From Pedobacter sp. BMA (GTDB lineage: Bacteria; Bacteroidota; Bacteroidia; Sphingobacteriales; Sphingobacteriaceae), in assembly GCF_001027745.1 (NCBI RefSeq), contig NZ_LECU01000007.1, forward strand, positions 124,001-188,000: 64,000 nt of DNA, written 5' to 3'. Numbering within the stretch: position 1 is the first letter of the stretch; each line of letters opens with the position of its first letter. Under the pieces are notes generated by a model. It searched no databases, was not told the DNA's origin, and was given only the letters and a program-made list of their open reading frames with translations. Positions 18,901-26,449 of the stretch are shown here, piece by piece. The translations under genes were made by a program, and so were the position numbers.

Positions 18901-20431
18901 GAGGGCGTTTAGATAAAACCGCAAGAGGCGTATCCGTACCCATCGAACCGATTGGCTCTTTAGCGTCGATCGCCATCGGCTTAAGCAACAAATCAACATC
19001 TTCCCTGCTATAACCAAACACCTGCTGGTATTTAAATATAGATTCTTCCGATAAACCGGTAAACATTACACGTGGATCAGGCAATTCCTCCAGGCGGATC
19101 TGATATTGATTAATCCAGTCTGCATAAGGGCTTTTGCTACAAACCTGGGTTTTGATTTCTTCATCGCTAATAATCCTTCCCTGCTCCATGTCTACGACAA
19201 ACATTTTACCCGGAGTTAAACGTCCTTTCTCAATAACAGTACTTTGATCAATTGCCAAAGCACCCGCTTCAGAACCCATAATTACCCTGTCATCAGAGGT
19301 AATGGCATAACGCGAAGGACGCAAACCGTTACGATCCAATGTTGCACCAATCAGCTTGCCATCGGTAAAGGCAATTGCAGCCGGCCCATCCCATGGTTCC
19401 ATCAAGGTAGCGTGAAATTCGTAAAACGCACGCTTAACCGGATCCATATCTTCATTGCCATCCCAGGCTTCAGGCACCAGCATCATTAATACATGTGGTA
19501 GGGTTCTTCCTGCATGAAACAACAGTTCAATTACGTTATCCAGACAGCCTGAATCAGAATTGGTTTCATCGATTACCGGTAAAAGCATATCTAGTTCTTC
19601 CGGTGTAAAATAAGAAGATGCCAATGATTTTACGCCAGCTCTAAACCAGTTCAAATTACCTTGCAGGGTATTGATTTCCCCGTTGTGCGCAATAAAGCGG
19701 AACGGCTGAGCCAGTCTCCAGGAAGGAAAGGTATTGGTAGCAAAACGCGAGTGAACCAGTCCTAATGCTGATACCACACGTTTATCACTTAAGTCGCGGA
19801 AATATGTACGAACCTGTAAAGAAGTTAACTGACCTTTATATATGATGGTTTGTGCCGATAACGACACAATATAAAAGTCTTTACCACCATGAACGGTATT
19901 GGTAATTAACTTAATCAGATAATTTTTAAAAATATAAAGTTTACGCTCGAAGTCTGCACCCGGATTAACGGCATACGGACGCGCAATAAATACCTGCTCA
20001 ATTTCAGGCTCTACAGAAAGCGCCATGTTGCCAATGTCAGTGGTATCTACATCAACCTTTCTGAATCCAAGTATTTCAAGCCCTAATTTCTCTGCAGCAC
20101 GGTAAATCAGCTCTCTGCACTCTTCTCTCGACCGGATGTCTTTTGGCATAAACAGCTGACCCACACCATAATTGTTGGTTTCAGGTAGGCTAAAGCCAGC
20201 TTTTAAACATTCATCATAAAAAAATTCGTGAGGTAACTGAATCATAATACCGGCACCGTCACCTGTATTTGGTTCTGCTCCACATGCCCCTCTATGATCT
20301 AGGTTTTCTAAAATAGTAAGTGCATCGGAGATGATTTGATGCGATTTTCGCCCTTTCACATGCGCAACAAACCCAATGCCGCAGGCATCGTGTTCAAATT
20401 GCGCATCGTACAATCCACTGTTTGGTTCCAT
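15932..20431 (-). CDS. gltB: Glutamate synthase large subunit GltB
   Basis: Alpha subunit (1,499 aa from the chosen start) that makes two glutamates from glutamine and 2-oxoglutarate. The class II glutaminase domain begins at Cys17 (HDACGIGFVAH), which must be exposed by removing a short 16-residue propeptide. The FMN-binding synthase domain has GGKSNTGEGGED and PGEGGQLPG, the [3Fe-4S] Cys cluster is in MMRKCHLNTCPVG, and the C-terminal GXGXG beta-helix is present. The ATG at 20431 is preferred to a TTG at 20476. The 365 bases upstream to the SRP RNA promoter show nothing I recognise beyond AT-rich DNA. Confidence 0.97.
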   Translation of the reverse strand: MEPNSGLYDAQFEHDACGIGFVAHVKGRKSHQIISDALTILENLDHRGACGAEPNTGDGAGIMIQLPHEFFYDECLKAGFSLPETNNYGVGQLFMPKDIRSREECRELIYRAAEKLGLEILGFRKVDVDTTDIGNMALSVEPEIEQVFIARPYAVNPGADFERKLYIFKNYLIKLITNTVHGGKDFYIVSLSAQTIIYKGQLTSLQVRTYFRDLSDKRVVSALGLVHSRFATNTFPSWRLAQPFRFIAHNGEINTLQGNLNWFRAGVKSLASSYFTPEELDMLLPVIDETNSDSGCLDNVIELLFHAGRTLPHVLMMLVPEAWDGNEDMDPVKRAFYEFHATLMEPWDGPAAIAFTDGKLIGATLDRNGLRPSRYAITSDDRVIMGSEAGALAIDQSTVIEKGRLTPGKMFVVDMEQGRIISDEEIKTQVCSKSPYADWINQYQIRLEELPDPRVMFTGLSEESIFKYQQVFGYSREDVDLLLKPMAIDAKEPIGSMGTDTPLAVLSKRPQHLSNYFKQLFAQVTNPPIDPIREKVVMSLASFMGSNGNLLDENPKQAHCVAIKHPILTNQELEKLRSIDTGVFQAKTLQTYFRADGKPGAMAKALDRLCRYAVDAVEDGFQVIVLTDRAIDSEHAAMPSLLAVSAVHHHLIRKGYRGAVGIVVEAGDIWEVHHFATLLGFGVTAINPYLALETINGFQKESGLSAEKLTKNYIYAVNNGLLKIFSKMGISTLQSYQGAQIFEILGLNKKVVDTYFTGAVSRIGGLGLDEIAKETLIKHHRSFGPVTQTENLLPAGGTYKYRRRGEAHLFNPQTIHLLQNATRKNDYNIFKQYSKLVNEQTQQAYTIRGLFDFNYSRPSVSLQEVESAESILKRFATGAMSFGSISHEAHSTLAIAMNRIGGKSNTGEGGEDEMRYTKMANGDSMRSAIKQVASARFGVTSYYLTNADELQIKMAQGAKPGEGGQLPGDKVDDWIAKVRHSTPGVGLISPPPHHDIYSIEDLAQLIYDLKNANRAARINVKLVSKAGVGTIAAGVAKAHADVILVSGFDGGTGASPLTSIQHAGLPWELGLAEAHQTLVKNKLRNRIVLQTDGQLKTGRDIAIAALLGAEEWGVATAALVTAGCIMMRKCHLNTCPVGVATQDPELRKLFSGDADHVVNLFHFLAEELREIMAELGFKTINEMIGQADILKVRELPDEDWKLKFLDLSAILYKAENNGLPLYNTEQQDHGLANVLDHQLIAAAKPAITNNEPVFASFKVINTDRSLGTMLSNEISKVHLGAGLPPDTINFKFVGSAGQSFGAFNTRGVTLSLEGEANDYVGKGLSGARLAIYPFSNSTFVPEQNIIIGNVALYGATSGELFARGKAGERFAVRNSGATAVVEGVGDHGCEYMTGGEVLILGDTGSNFAAGMSGGVAWIYDPNTTFARRCNKEMVDLDPLQTEDEERILALLKTHIRLTDSKVAEFILSDWKTQSNHFVKVFPKEYKAVLSKRASQVKTH

Positions 20432-20822
20432 TCTTTGCTCGTTAGTTGTTAGTGTATAGGAAACACTAAGATACAAAAAACGATTATTAAATTACAGAGT
20501 TGCTATAATTTTTGGAAAACTTTTAGTTTTTAAACAATTTTTGACCTGATAATTAAAAATTCAGCAAATAATAACTTCTAAATTTGCAATAATAATAATG
20601 ATAATATCCTACAAAAATCAGTGTATTTTCGATCAATTTCTAACTAAACCGTTTTATTAATTTCTTTATTTACAAAAATTAAATTCACAAATAAATACTC
20701 TTTAAGCAAAAAAACCGTCGTTACTGCCAGTTTGAAAGGATTTGCGATCAGCGCCGATAAATTTTATTAATTTAGGTATCAACAAGATAGCCATAATTAT
20801 CGAAAAATACAATAAATGGGTT

Positions 20823-20851
20823 TTGCAGAACAACATCTTTTTCTACCTTTG
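20823..20851 (+). promoter_or_regulatory. Bacteroidota-type promoter of the SRP RNA gene
   Basis: TTG at 20823-20825 and TACCTTTG at 20844-20851 match the -33/-7 consensus (TTG and TAnnTTTG) with 18 bases between them. The expected start, a few bases downstream, coincides with the GGGCAAG that opens the RNA. Confidence 0.8.
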
Positions 20852-20855
20852 TGCC

Positions 20856-20952
20856 GGGCAAGTCTTTTACGACCAGCTCCCTTTGAACTCCCCCAGGATG
20901 GGAACATAGCAAGGGTAGAAGGTTGTAGCGGTGCGATAGAAGGTGCTTGCCC
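20856..20952 (+). ncRNA. ffs: Signal recognition particle RNA, small bacterial type
   Basis: About 97 nt. GGGCAAG at the 5' end pairs with CTTGCCC at 20946-20952, which is followed directly by eight T residues, a transcription stop. The apical part, CCCCCAGGATG-GGAA-CATAGCAAGGG, is domain IV of SRP RNA: the GGAA tetraloop, and the CAGG / AGCA internal loop that binds Ffh. A consensus promoter ends at the expected start. The RNA works with Ffh to target membrane proteins. A 78-codon minus-strand ORF over it is a shadow. Confidence 0.88.
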
Positions 20953-20974
20953 TTTTTTTTCTTTTCCCTTAATC

Positions 20975-21003
20975 CCCTGAAGGGGGAATTAAATTCTTCA
21001 GGG
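20975..21003 (+). repeat. Hairpin in the leader of the aldolase gene
   Basis: CCCTGAAG (20975-20982) pairs perfectly with CTTCAGGG (20996-21003), enclosing GAATTAAATTC, 40 bases before the ATG at 21043. It may be a leader structure or a second stop for the SRP RNA transcript. Confidence 0.4.
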
Positions 21004-21042
21004 TTCAATCATCGAAACTCAAATATTTAAGAATTTATAAAC

Positions 21043-21702
21043 ATGAAATTTTTTATCGACACAGCAAATCTTGATCAAATCAAAGAGGCGCACGATCTTG
21101 GCATTTTAGACGGTGTAACCACTAACCCAAGCTTAATGGCTAAGGAAGGCATTACAGGCGACGAAAATGTTATTAATCACTATAAAGCAATCTGCGATAT
21201 CGTTGAAGATAATGTAAGTGCAGAAGTAATTTCTACAACTTTCGACGAAATCATCAAAGAAGGTGAAGCATTAGCTGCTTTAAACCCGAAAATCGTAGTT
21301 AAGGTTCCGATGATTAAAGATGGTGTTAAAGCCATTAAATATTTCTCTTCAAAAGGGATCAAAACCAACTGTACATTAATTTTCTCAGCAGGGCAGGCAT
21401 TGTTAGCAGCTAAGGCAGGTGCTACTTATGTATCTCCATTCTTAGGCCGTTTAGATGATATATCGAGCGATGGCTTGGTTTTAATTGAGGATATCAGAAC
21501 GATATTCGATAATTACGGATACGAAACCCAAATTTTAGCCGCTTCGATCCGTGGCCCGCTGCACATTGTAAACTGTGCAAAATTAGGTGCTGATGTGATT
21601 ACTGCTCCTTTAGCAGCAATTGTGGGTTTATTGAAACACCCTTTAACTGATAGTGGTTTAGCAACTTTCTTAGCAGATCATGCTAAAGCAGCTGGAAAAT
21701 AG
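21043..21702 (+). CDS. fsa: Fructose-6-phosphate aldolase / transaldolase-family protein
   Basis: A short (219 aa) class I aldolase of the TalC/FSA/MipB group. The N-terminus MKFFIDTANL with VTTNPSL is diagnostic, and the Schiff-base Lys is Lys87 in IVVKVPM. FGRLDDIS and the ASIRGPLHI block complete the active site. This subfamily includes both small transaldolases and fructose-6-phosphate aldolases; in Bacteroidota, genes of this length are usually named fructose-6-phosphate aldolase or transaldolase. I cannot tell which by eye. It is monocistronic, with a strong terminator. Confidence 0.93.
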   Translation: MKFFIDTANLDQIKEAHDLGILDGVTTNPSLMAKEGITGDENVINHYKAICDIVEDNVSAEVISTTFDEIIKEGEALAALNPKIVVKVPMIKDGVKAIKYFSSKGIKTNCTLIFSAGQALLAAKAGATYVSPFLGRLDDISSDGLVLIEDIRTIFDNYGYETQILAASIRGPLHIVNCAKLGADVITAPLAAIVGLLKHPLTDSGLATFLADHAKAAGK

Positions 21703-21750
21703 AATTAAATGACTGAGTTTCACATTCAATCATTAGTATGAATTTAGATT

Positions 21751-21799
21751 AAAGGGTTTTAAATTAAGGGTAGTCAATACGCTTAATTTAAAACCCTTT
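21751..21799. terminator. Strong bidirectional terminator
   Basis: Perfect 18-bp stem (21751-21768 with 21782-21799) around a 13-nt loop, with T runs on the plus strand, between the convergent aldolase and gmhB genes. Confidence 0.9.
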
Positions 21800-21839
21800 T
21801 TTGTGACGTAAAAAAACCTTTCAGATTTCGCGCAATCCG

Positions 21840-22346
21840 CTAAAAATTTTTCTCTCCTTCAATCACTTCCTTCACCTTTTCATATACAATCTGTTCATCA
21901 GGCTCAATCAGAATACCCTTCACTCCTGCCCCATTTGCTGCTTCTACATCTCTTGGCTTATCGCCGATCATCACAGACTGCTCAGGGTCAATATCGTACA
22001 TATCAATCGCATCTAAAATCATTCCAGAGGCTGGCTTACGACATTTACATTCTCCTCCCACTGTTGGATGATGCGGGCAATAGTAAAACCCGGCAATGTC
22101 AGCACCCTTAGCTACAAAGGCATTTCTGAGCATCTGATGCATGATCGCCAGTTCTTGTTCAGAATAGCGTTTTAAAGCAATCCCCCCTTGATTGGTGATC
22201 ACAATTAATAAATAGCCCTCATCAAAAAACCGCTTCAAAACAGGAATCTGATAATCTAAAATTTTAAAATCTTCAACACGACAGATATAGTCATAAATTT
22301 CGTGATTCAGCACGCCGTCACGATCAAGGAAAATAGCTTTATTCAT
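21840..22346 (-). CDS. gmhB: D-glycero-D-manno-heptose 1,7-bisphosphate 7-phosphatase
   Basis: A 168-residue HAD phosphatase that removes the 7-phosphate in ADP-heptose synthesis for LPS inner core. The HAD nucleophile and acid are Asp8 and Asp10 in FLDRDGVLN, motif II is ITNQGG, and motif IV is MIGDKPRDVEAA. The Cys/His loop CPHHP followed by CKCRKP is the structural zinc site that separates GmhB from histidinol phosphatases. The start is the ATG at 22346; the 31 codons upstream in frame are not family-like. It stands alone, not with other heptose genes. Confidence 0.93.
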   Translation of the reverse strand: MNKAIFLDRDGVLNHEIYDYICRVEDFKILDYQIPVLKRFFDEGYLLIVITNQGGIALKRYSEQELAIMHQMLRNAFVAKGADIAGFYYCPHHPTVGGECKCRKPASGMILDAIDMYDIDPEQSVMIGDKPRDVEAANGAGVKGILIEPDEQIVYEKVKEVIEGEKNF

Positions 22347-22459
22347 AAATACGAAAAACGAATGAGGTAAAATGACACCATTAACACCCCTTCGGATTAT
22401 TCGCCAAAATAAGCGAAAATTACTGGCAAAAGAAAACAAGCGAAATAAGGAAATAGTGA

Positions 22460-22483
22460 AGGCGCTACAATATTGTAGCGCCT
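22460..22483. repeat. 24-bp perfect palindrome
   Basis: AGGCGCTACAATATTGTAGCGCCT is self-complementary over 24 bases (11-bp arms, 2-base centre). It lies 24 bases beyond the stop codon of the sugar transporter. It is probably its transcription stop, although no T tract follows on the minus strand. Confidence 0.6.
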
Positions 22484-22507
22484 GATGTCTTATCGTTAAG
22501 GAAACGG

Positions 22508-23791
22508 TTATTTTGAAGTCAATCCTACCTTGTGCCCTTTAATTGCAAAATATAAGATATATAGGTAGCATGGCAACACCGTTAATAAGTAAGCCAGCTG
22601 AAAATGAACCTGTAGCTTTTCATTTAAAAACGCATATAAAAGTGGCATTAAAGCGCCTCCAGCAATCCCCATCACCATAATGGCCGAACCAATCTTAGTA
22701 AATTTCCCCAGGTGACTAATACCCAGTGGGAATATCGCAGGCCACATTAATGAGTTGGCAAGTCCAAGCAGGGCGACAAAAATTACAGCAAACCAGCTTG
22801 AAATGGCAAAGGATAAAACCGTAAAGACTATACCCAGAATGGCACAAATCCGCAGGGCTTTTTGTTGTGAGATGTATTTGGGAATCGTAACAATACCGAT
22901 AATATAACCAATAAGCATACTAAACAGCGTGATAGATGTTAGCTTTCCGCTTATCTCAGTACTAATGCCCAATTCACGTCCGTAGATACCAATGATATCA
23001 CCCGCCATTACTTCTGCTCCAACATACACAAAAATGCAAAGTGCCCCCAGAAAAAGATGCGGAAACTGAAATATGCTGGTATGGGTTACTACAGCCCCTT
23101 TGCTTTCATCAATAATATCTTCTTTTACTTCTACTTCTGGTAAGCTGGTGAACTTTACAAAAAGCGCAAAAAGACAGAAAACAATAGCCAAAACAATGTA
23201 TGGCATATTTACACGACCCAAAACATCGTTTAATAATTGTTCATGAACTATGCCTGTTGTGCTTTGAATTTGTTTTTCAACCTCTGAAGCGTTTTTAAGG
23301 AACAGACTGCCCATCACCAGCGGAACAATCATCCCGGCCACCTTATTGCAAATCCCGGCAATACTAATCCTTTTTGCCGCACTTTCTATCGGGCCAATAA
23401 TCGCCAGATAAGGATTTGAGGCAGTCTGTAGTAAAGCAAGTGCTGCTCCCTGAACAAAAATCCCTGTCAAAAACAAACCAAAAGTCCGGGTTTGGGCAGC
23501 AGGAATAAATATCAGAGAACCTAAACCCAAAATTACAAGGCCTAATACTATGCCGTTTTTAAAACCCACTTTTTTAAGTATCCATGAGGATGGAAGCGCC
23601 AGAAAAAAGTAAGCCATATACGATGCGAACGTTACAAAGAATGCCTGCAGGTTAGATAGGCCAAATGATAACTTAAAAAAAGGAATCAGCGTTCCGTTAG
23701 CCCAGGTAACAAAGCCAAAAATAAAGAAGAGCGCACAGATAATAACGAGAGGGTTCGGACCTTTTCGATCCTGATTCGCAGTAATTGCCAT
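22508..23791 (-). CDS. Sugar MFS transporter, FucP family
   Basis: A 427-residue inner-membrane permease with about 12 hydrophobic segments. The opening FFIFGFVTWANGTLIPFFK matches the FucP/GluP group (fucose, glucose or galactose : H+ symport), which has a conserved Asn/Thr pair in helix I. LLQTASNPYLAIIGP and FPLGISHLGKFTKIGSAI are also characteristic. The substrate is not certain; glucose/galactose or fucose are the usual ones. It is not flanked by sugar kinases or hydrolases. A 24-bp palindrome follows the gene. The 243-bp gap upstream is AT-rich, without a clear promoter match. Confidence 0.9.
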   Translation of the reverse strand: MAITANQDRKGPNPLVIICALFFIFGFVTWANGTLIPFFKLSFGLSNLQAFFVTFASYMAYFFLALPSSWILKKVGFKNGIVLGLVILGLGSLIFIPAAQTRTFGLFLTGIFVQGAALALLQTASNPYLAIIGPIESAAKRISIAGICNKVAGMIVPLVMGSLFLKNASEVEKQIQSTTGIVHEQLLNDVLGRVNMPYIVLAIVFCLFALFVKFTSLPEVEVKEDIIDESKGAVVTHTSIFQFPHLFLGALCIFVYVGAEVMAGDIIGIYGRELGISTEISGKLTSITLFSMLIGYIIGIVTIPKYISQQKALRICAILGIVFTVLSFAISSWFAVIFVALLGLANSLMWPAIFPLGISHLGKFTKIGSAIMVMGIAGGALMPLLYAFLNEKLQVHFQLAYLLTVLPCYLYILYFAIKGHKVGLTSK

Positions 23792-24034
23792 AAAACGTTT
23801 GGTTTGATTGATTTGAAAACACCAAACTATAAAAATATTTTAAGAATTTATTACGCAAACGTGTGTTTAATTTTTAATTTAACAGAATTAAGCTCCAAAT
23901 TCTGCGCTTTTAGCGATAAAAAAAGCATATAAATGAAAATATCACGTAAACAATATCAAAACATCAACCCAAACACCTACCTACCATACTAAAAGTTGCG
24001 AATGCCCGAGGAAATTGGTAATCTATTAAATAAA

Positions 24035-25147
24035 TTATTCGGTGCTGACACATCTGAAACCAGTGTGTTCCAAACCTGTATCGATAGATGTCTTCATCCT
24101 GGAGGTTACCCGATAACCTTTACAATAAGATGCATTGCACATGAATGATCCCCCGCGCACAACTTTTTTTGGAACAGTAGGTTCCATAGGGTCGTAGCTG
24201 TCTTTCGGACCCTGCGGATTTTCAGCCAAGCCTTTTAAAGAGGCATAGTAATCCGGACGATACCAATCACTGCACCATTCCCAAACATTACCAGCCATAT
24301 CATATAAGCCATAGCCGTTTGCAGCAAACTGTTTTACAGCAGCAAGACCATTAAACTTATCCCAATCCGTATTGGTGATTGGAAAATTCCCCTGCCAGGT
24401 ATTGGCCTTAGCCTTTCCTTTTTCAATATCTTCGTTTCCCCAGGGATAAAGATTATTTTTCAGTCCCCCACGCGCTGCATACTCCCATTCAGCTTCCGTA
24501 GGCAGGCGTTTCCCCGCCCAACGGCAGTAAGCCATCGCATCATCCCACGAAATGTGTACCACGGGATAGTTTTCTTTTCCCTTAATGCTGCTTTTCGGTC
24601 CGTGTGGATGTTTCCAGTCTGCTCCCTTCACCCAACTCCACCATTGCGATGCATCGTTTAAACTGGTAATGGCTTTCGGCTGATGAAATACCAGAGAGGC
24701 CGCAACAAAAATACTGTCTGCCGGTTTAGGTGTGCCCGGTGGCAACTGCTTTTTCATTTCCTCCCAGTCTGGTTTCTTCTCCGCAGTGGTCACATAGCCC
24801 GTGCCATCCACAAAGCGCTTGAAATCCGCATTGGTCACTTCTGTTGCATCAATCCAAAATGAATTCAGTTTAACCTCATGTTTCGGATACTCATCATCTC
24901 TACCTTCTTTATCTGAAGCCCCCATCGTGAACGCTCCCCCCGGAATTAACACCATACCTTCATGGCTTACTTTGTTACTGGCAAAGCTCGATGTATCCCG
25001 AACCGAACCAAACCTGGCAGGCAGATTTTTTTCACACGACGCTAAAGAATCTTGCTTACGCTTCACTTCTTCACCGTTTTTCCTGTTCGAACAAGATACC
25101 ACAACAGCAACTAAGGATATATATATTGGTATTTTTAATTTAATCAT
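24035..25147 (-). CDS. Formylglycine-generating-enzyme-like lipoprotein (SUMF1 domain)
   Basis: A 370-residue SUMF1/FGE-domain protein with an N-terminal lipoprotein signal (hydrophobic stretch ending VVVSC), so it is predicted to act outside the cytoplasm. GGAFTMGASD, YPKHEVKLNSFWIDATEVTN, WVKGADW-HP-GP and MAGNVWEWCSDW follow the FGE fold in order. Both residues equivalent to the catalytic pair of human FGE (C336 and C341, CHRSYC) are present as Cys337 and Cys342 (CNASYC), and HTGFRC closes the domain. It may therefore convert sulfatase Cys to formylglycine, or belong to the wide SUMF1 family with another role. No sulfatase is next to it. Confidence 0.88.
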   Translation of the reverse strand: MIKLKIPIYISLVAVVVSCSNRKNGEEVKRKQDSLASCEKNLPARFGSVRDTSSFASNKVSHEGMVLIPGGAFTMGASDKEGRDDEYPKHEVKLNSFWIDATEVTNADFKRFVDGTGYVTTAEKKPDWEEMKKQLPPGTPKPADSIFVAASLVFHQPKAITSLNDASQWWSWVKGADWKHPHGPKSSIKGKENYPVVHISWDDAMAYCRWAGKRLPTEAEWEYAARGGLKNNLYPWGNEDIEKGKAKANTWQGNFPITNTDWDKFNGLAAVKQFAANGYGLYDMAGNVWEWCSDWYRPDYYASLKGLAENPQGPKDSYDPMEPTVPKKVVRGGSFMCNASYCKGYRVTSRMKTSIDTGLEHTGFRCVSTE

Positions 25148-25263
25148 AGTTTAATATTGACTATTTCAGGTTGCTAAAATTATCAAATAACTTTAAAAAA
25201 GCCAGCACAAATAATTAATCCCCTTATAAATCAATACACTTAGCATTTTTTAGTTTTTTTTAT

Positions 25264-25294
25264 TTGCAGGAGATGTATCAGAGCCCTATATTTG
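25264..25294 (+). promoter_or_regulatory. Promoter of tRNA-Lys
   Basis: TTG at 25264-25266 and TATATTTG at 25287-25294 fit the Bacteroidota consensus with 20 bases between. The expected start lies about 35 bases before the mature tRNA. Confidence 0.75.
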
Positions 25295-25335
25295 CATCAC
25301 TTTAAAGGAAACGGACAACGTTTTTAAACAAAGTA

Positions 25336-25408
25336 GATTCCGTAGCTCAGCTGGTAGAGCATTACACTTTTAATGTAGTGGTCCTGGGTTCGAATCCCAG
25401 CGGGATCA
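25336..25408 (+). tRNA. tRNA-Lys (anticodon TTT)
   Basis: 73 nt. The acceptor GATTCCG pairs with CGGGATC, discriminator A. The D-loop is AGCTGGTAGA. The anticodon loop CTTTTAA carries anticodon TTT. The T-arm is CTGGG-TTCGAAT-CCCAG. CCA is not encoded. A consensus promoter lies upstream and a terminator starts 3 bases after the gene. Confidence 0.97.
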
Positions 25409-25410
25409 CA

Positions 25411-25438
25411 AAAACCTCACAGAAATGTGAGGTTTTTT
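25411..25438 (+). terminator. Terminator of tRNA-Lys
   Basis: AAAACCTCACA pairs with TGTGAGGTTTT around a GAAA tetraloop and runs into seven T residues. Confidence 0.92.
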
Positions 25439-25493
25439 TGTTTCTATACCCTTTTAAATGTAAAAGTTGCCCCCTATTTGATTACACTTTTAT

Positions 25494-26009
25494 TTAAGCC
25501 TTATCTAACATCGGGTTTGATGGCTGAAACGGGAAATACCGGTAATGAGACCATGGTCCATCCAGATAATGCCACAGATCCAGTCCTTCAATATTAATAT
25601 TAAGCGGCTCGAAAGTCGGTTCTAACGTTGTTAACAAACTTTTGACCTTTTCTACACTTACTTTGTTTTGAATCGTGATATGCGGACGCAGTGTTTGCCT
25701 GTCCTGTGCGATTAGAATTGACTGGCATTGCTGTTGCAACTGCCGGTGCAGCAATTGTAATTCTTTGCTTTCGATAAAATAAGCTACCCCGTTGCCGATA
25801 CTCTTCAAACCATATACCCTTGCTATGAAGGAATAACGAACAACATTTTCCAGCTGTAGCAGCACCTCCGGATCATCAGGAAGCTTATGGAAAAGCGTGA
25901 GATGGGCATTTAAAAAATTCCTTTCTGCTGGAAAGTATAGCTTTCTCCTATCATCAAAAAAAGTCTGGCTTTTTTTATCCAGTCTGGCGGTCAGAATGCA
26001 GGTATGCAT
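25494..26009 (-). CDS. 2'-5' RNA ligase / 2H phosphoesterase family protein
   Basis: A 171-residue protein with the two HxT/HxTx motifs that define 2H phosphoesterases: AHLTLF in the first half and PHITIQ in the second. The spacing and size fit the YjcG/LigT-like class, which hydrolyses cyclic phosphodiesters or ligates RNA ends; the precise substrate cannot be read. The ATG at 26009 is used, since the extra residue ahead of it would need a TTG start. It is in the same orientation as, and 23 bases downstream of, a small unknown gene. Confidence 0.85.
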   Translation of the reverse strand: MHTCILTARLDKKSQTFFDDRRKLYFPAERNFLNAHLTLFHKLPDDPEVLLQLENVVRYSFIARVYGLKSIGNGVAYFIESKELQLLHRQLQQQCQSILIAQDRQTLRPHITIQNKVSVEKVKSLLTTLEPTFEPLNINIEGLDLWHYLDGPWSHYRYFPFQPSNPMLDKA

Positions 26010-26032
26010 CAAAGATTTGCTTTAATAAAATT

Positions 26033-26344
26033 CTAAGATTGATCAGGCTGCTCATCATCGTCATCAATGATGTCAGGATGCCTCAATTCCACAGCCTCAC
26101 AAAGCTGATCCAGTAGATCTTCTCTGATATCACCTGGATTCTGACATATGTAGAGAAACCCCTGGCTGTTCGGAGCTAAAGCAGCCACTAATTTCTCTCC
26201 CTGGAAAACACTGTATCTACAAGTTGACTGTGCGTGATGGGGGTAGATATTGACATGAAAAGTATGCGTTTCGCCATCGCCCATCGCAATGGTATAAGCT
26301 TCTACTGCATCACTAATTACTGATTTTGCATCTGATTCTTCCAT
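26033..26344 (-). CDS. Hypothetical protein, acidic C-terminus
   Basis: I do not recognise this 103-residue protein. It has no signal peptide or membrane segment, about two Cys, a central beta-rich part (THTFHVNIYPH and CRYSVFQGEKLVAAL) and an acidic tail (DIIDDDDEQ). The ATG, codon use and the short distance to the 2H phosphoesterase support it as a real gene. A role linked to RNA or to its neighbour is only a guess. Confidence 0.6.
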   Translation of the reverse strand: MEESDAKSVISDAVEAYTIAMGDGETHTFHVNIYPHHAQSTCRYSVFQGEKLVAALAPNSQGFLYICQNPGDIREDLLDQLCEAVELRHPDIIDDDDEQPDQS

Positions 26345-26449
26345 GATATTGGAACACTTACGAAATCAATTAGTTTTGCTACCAATGTTTTTAGTCCCCT
26401 ATAAAACTATTAGATCTCTAGAATCCTAACCTTCATTCTTTTTGCTACG

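Noticed and set aside
20772..21008. 78-codon minus-strand ORF
   Set aside because: It overlaps the SRP RNA and its promoter; the protein has low-complexity KKKKGK and no recognisable fold.
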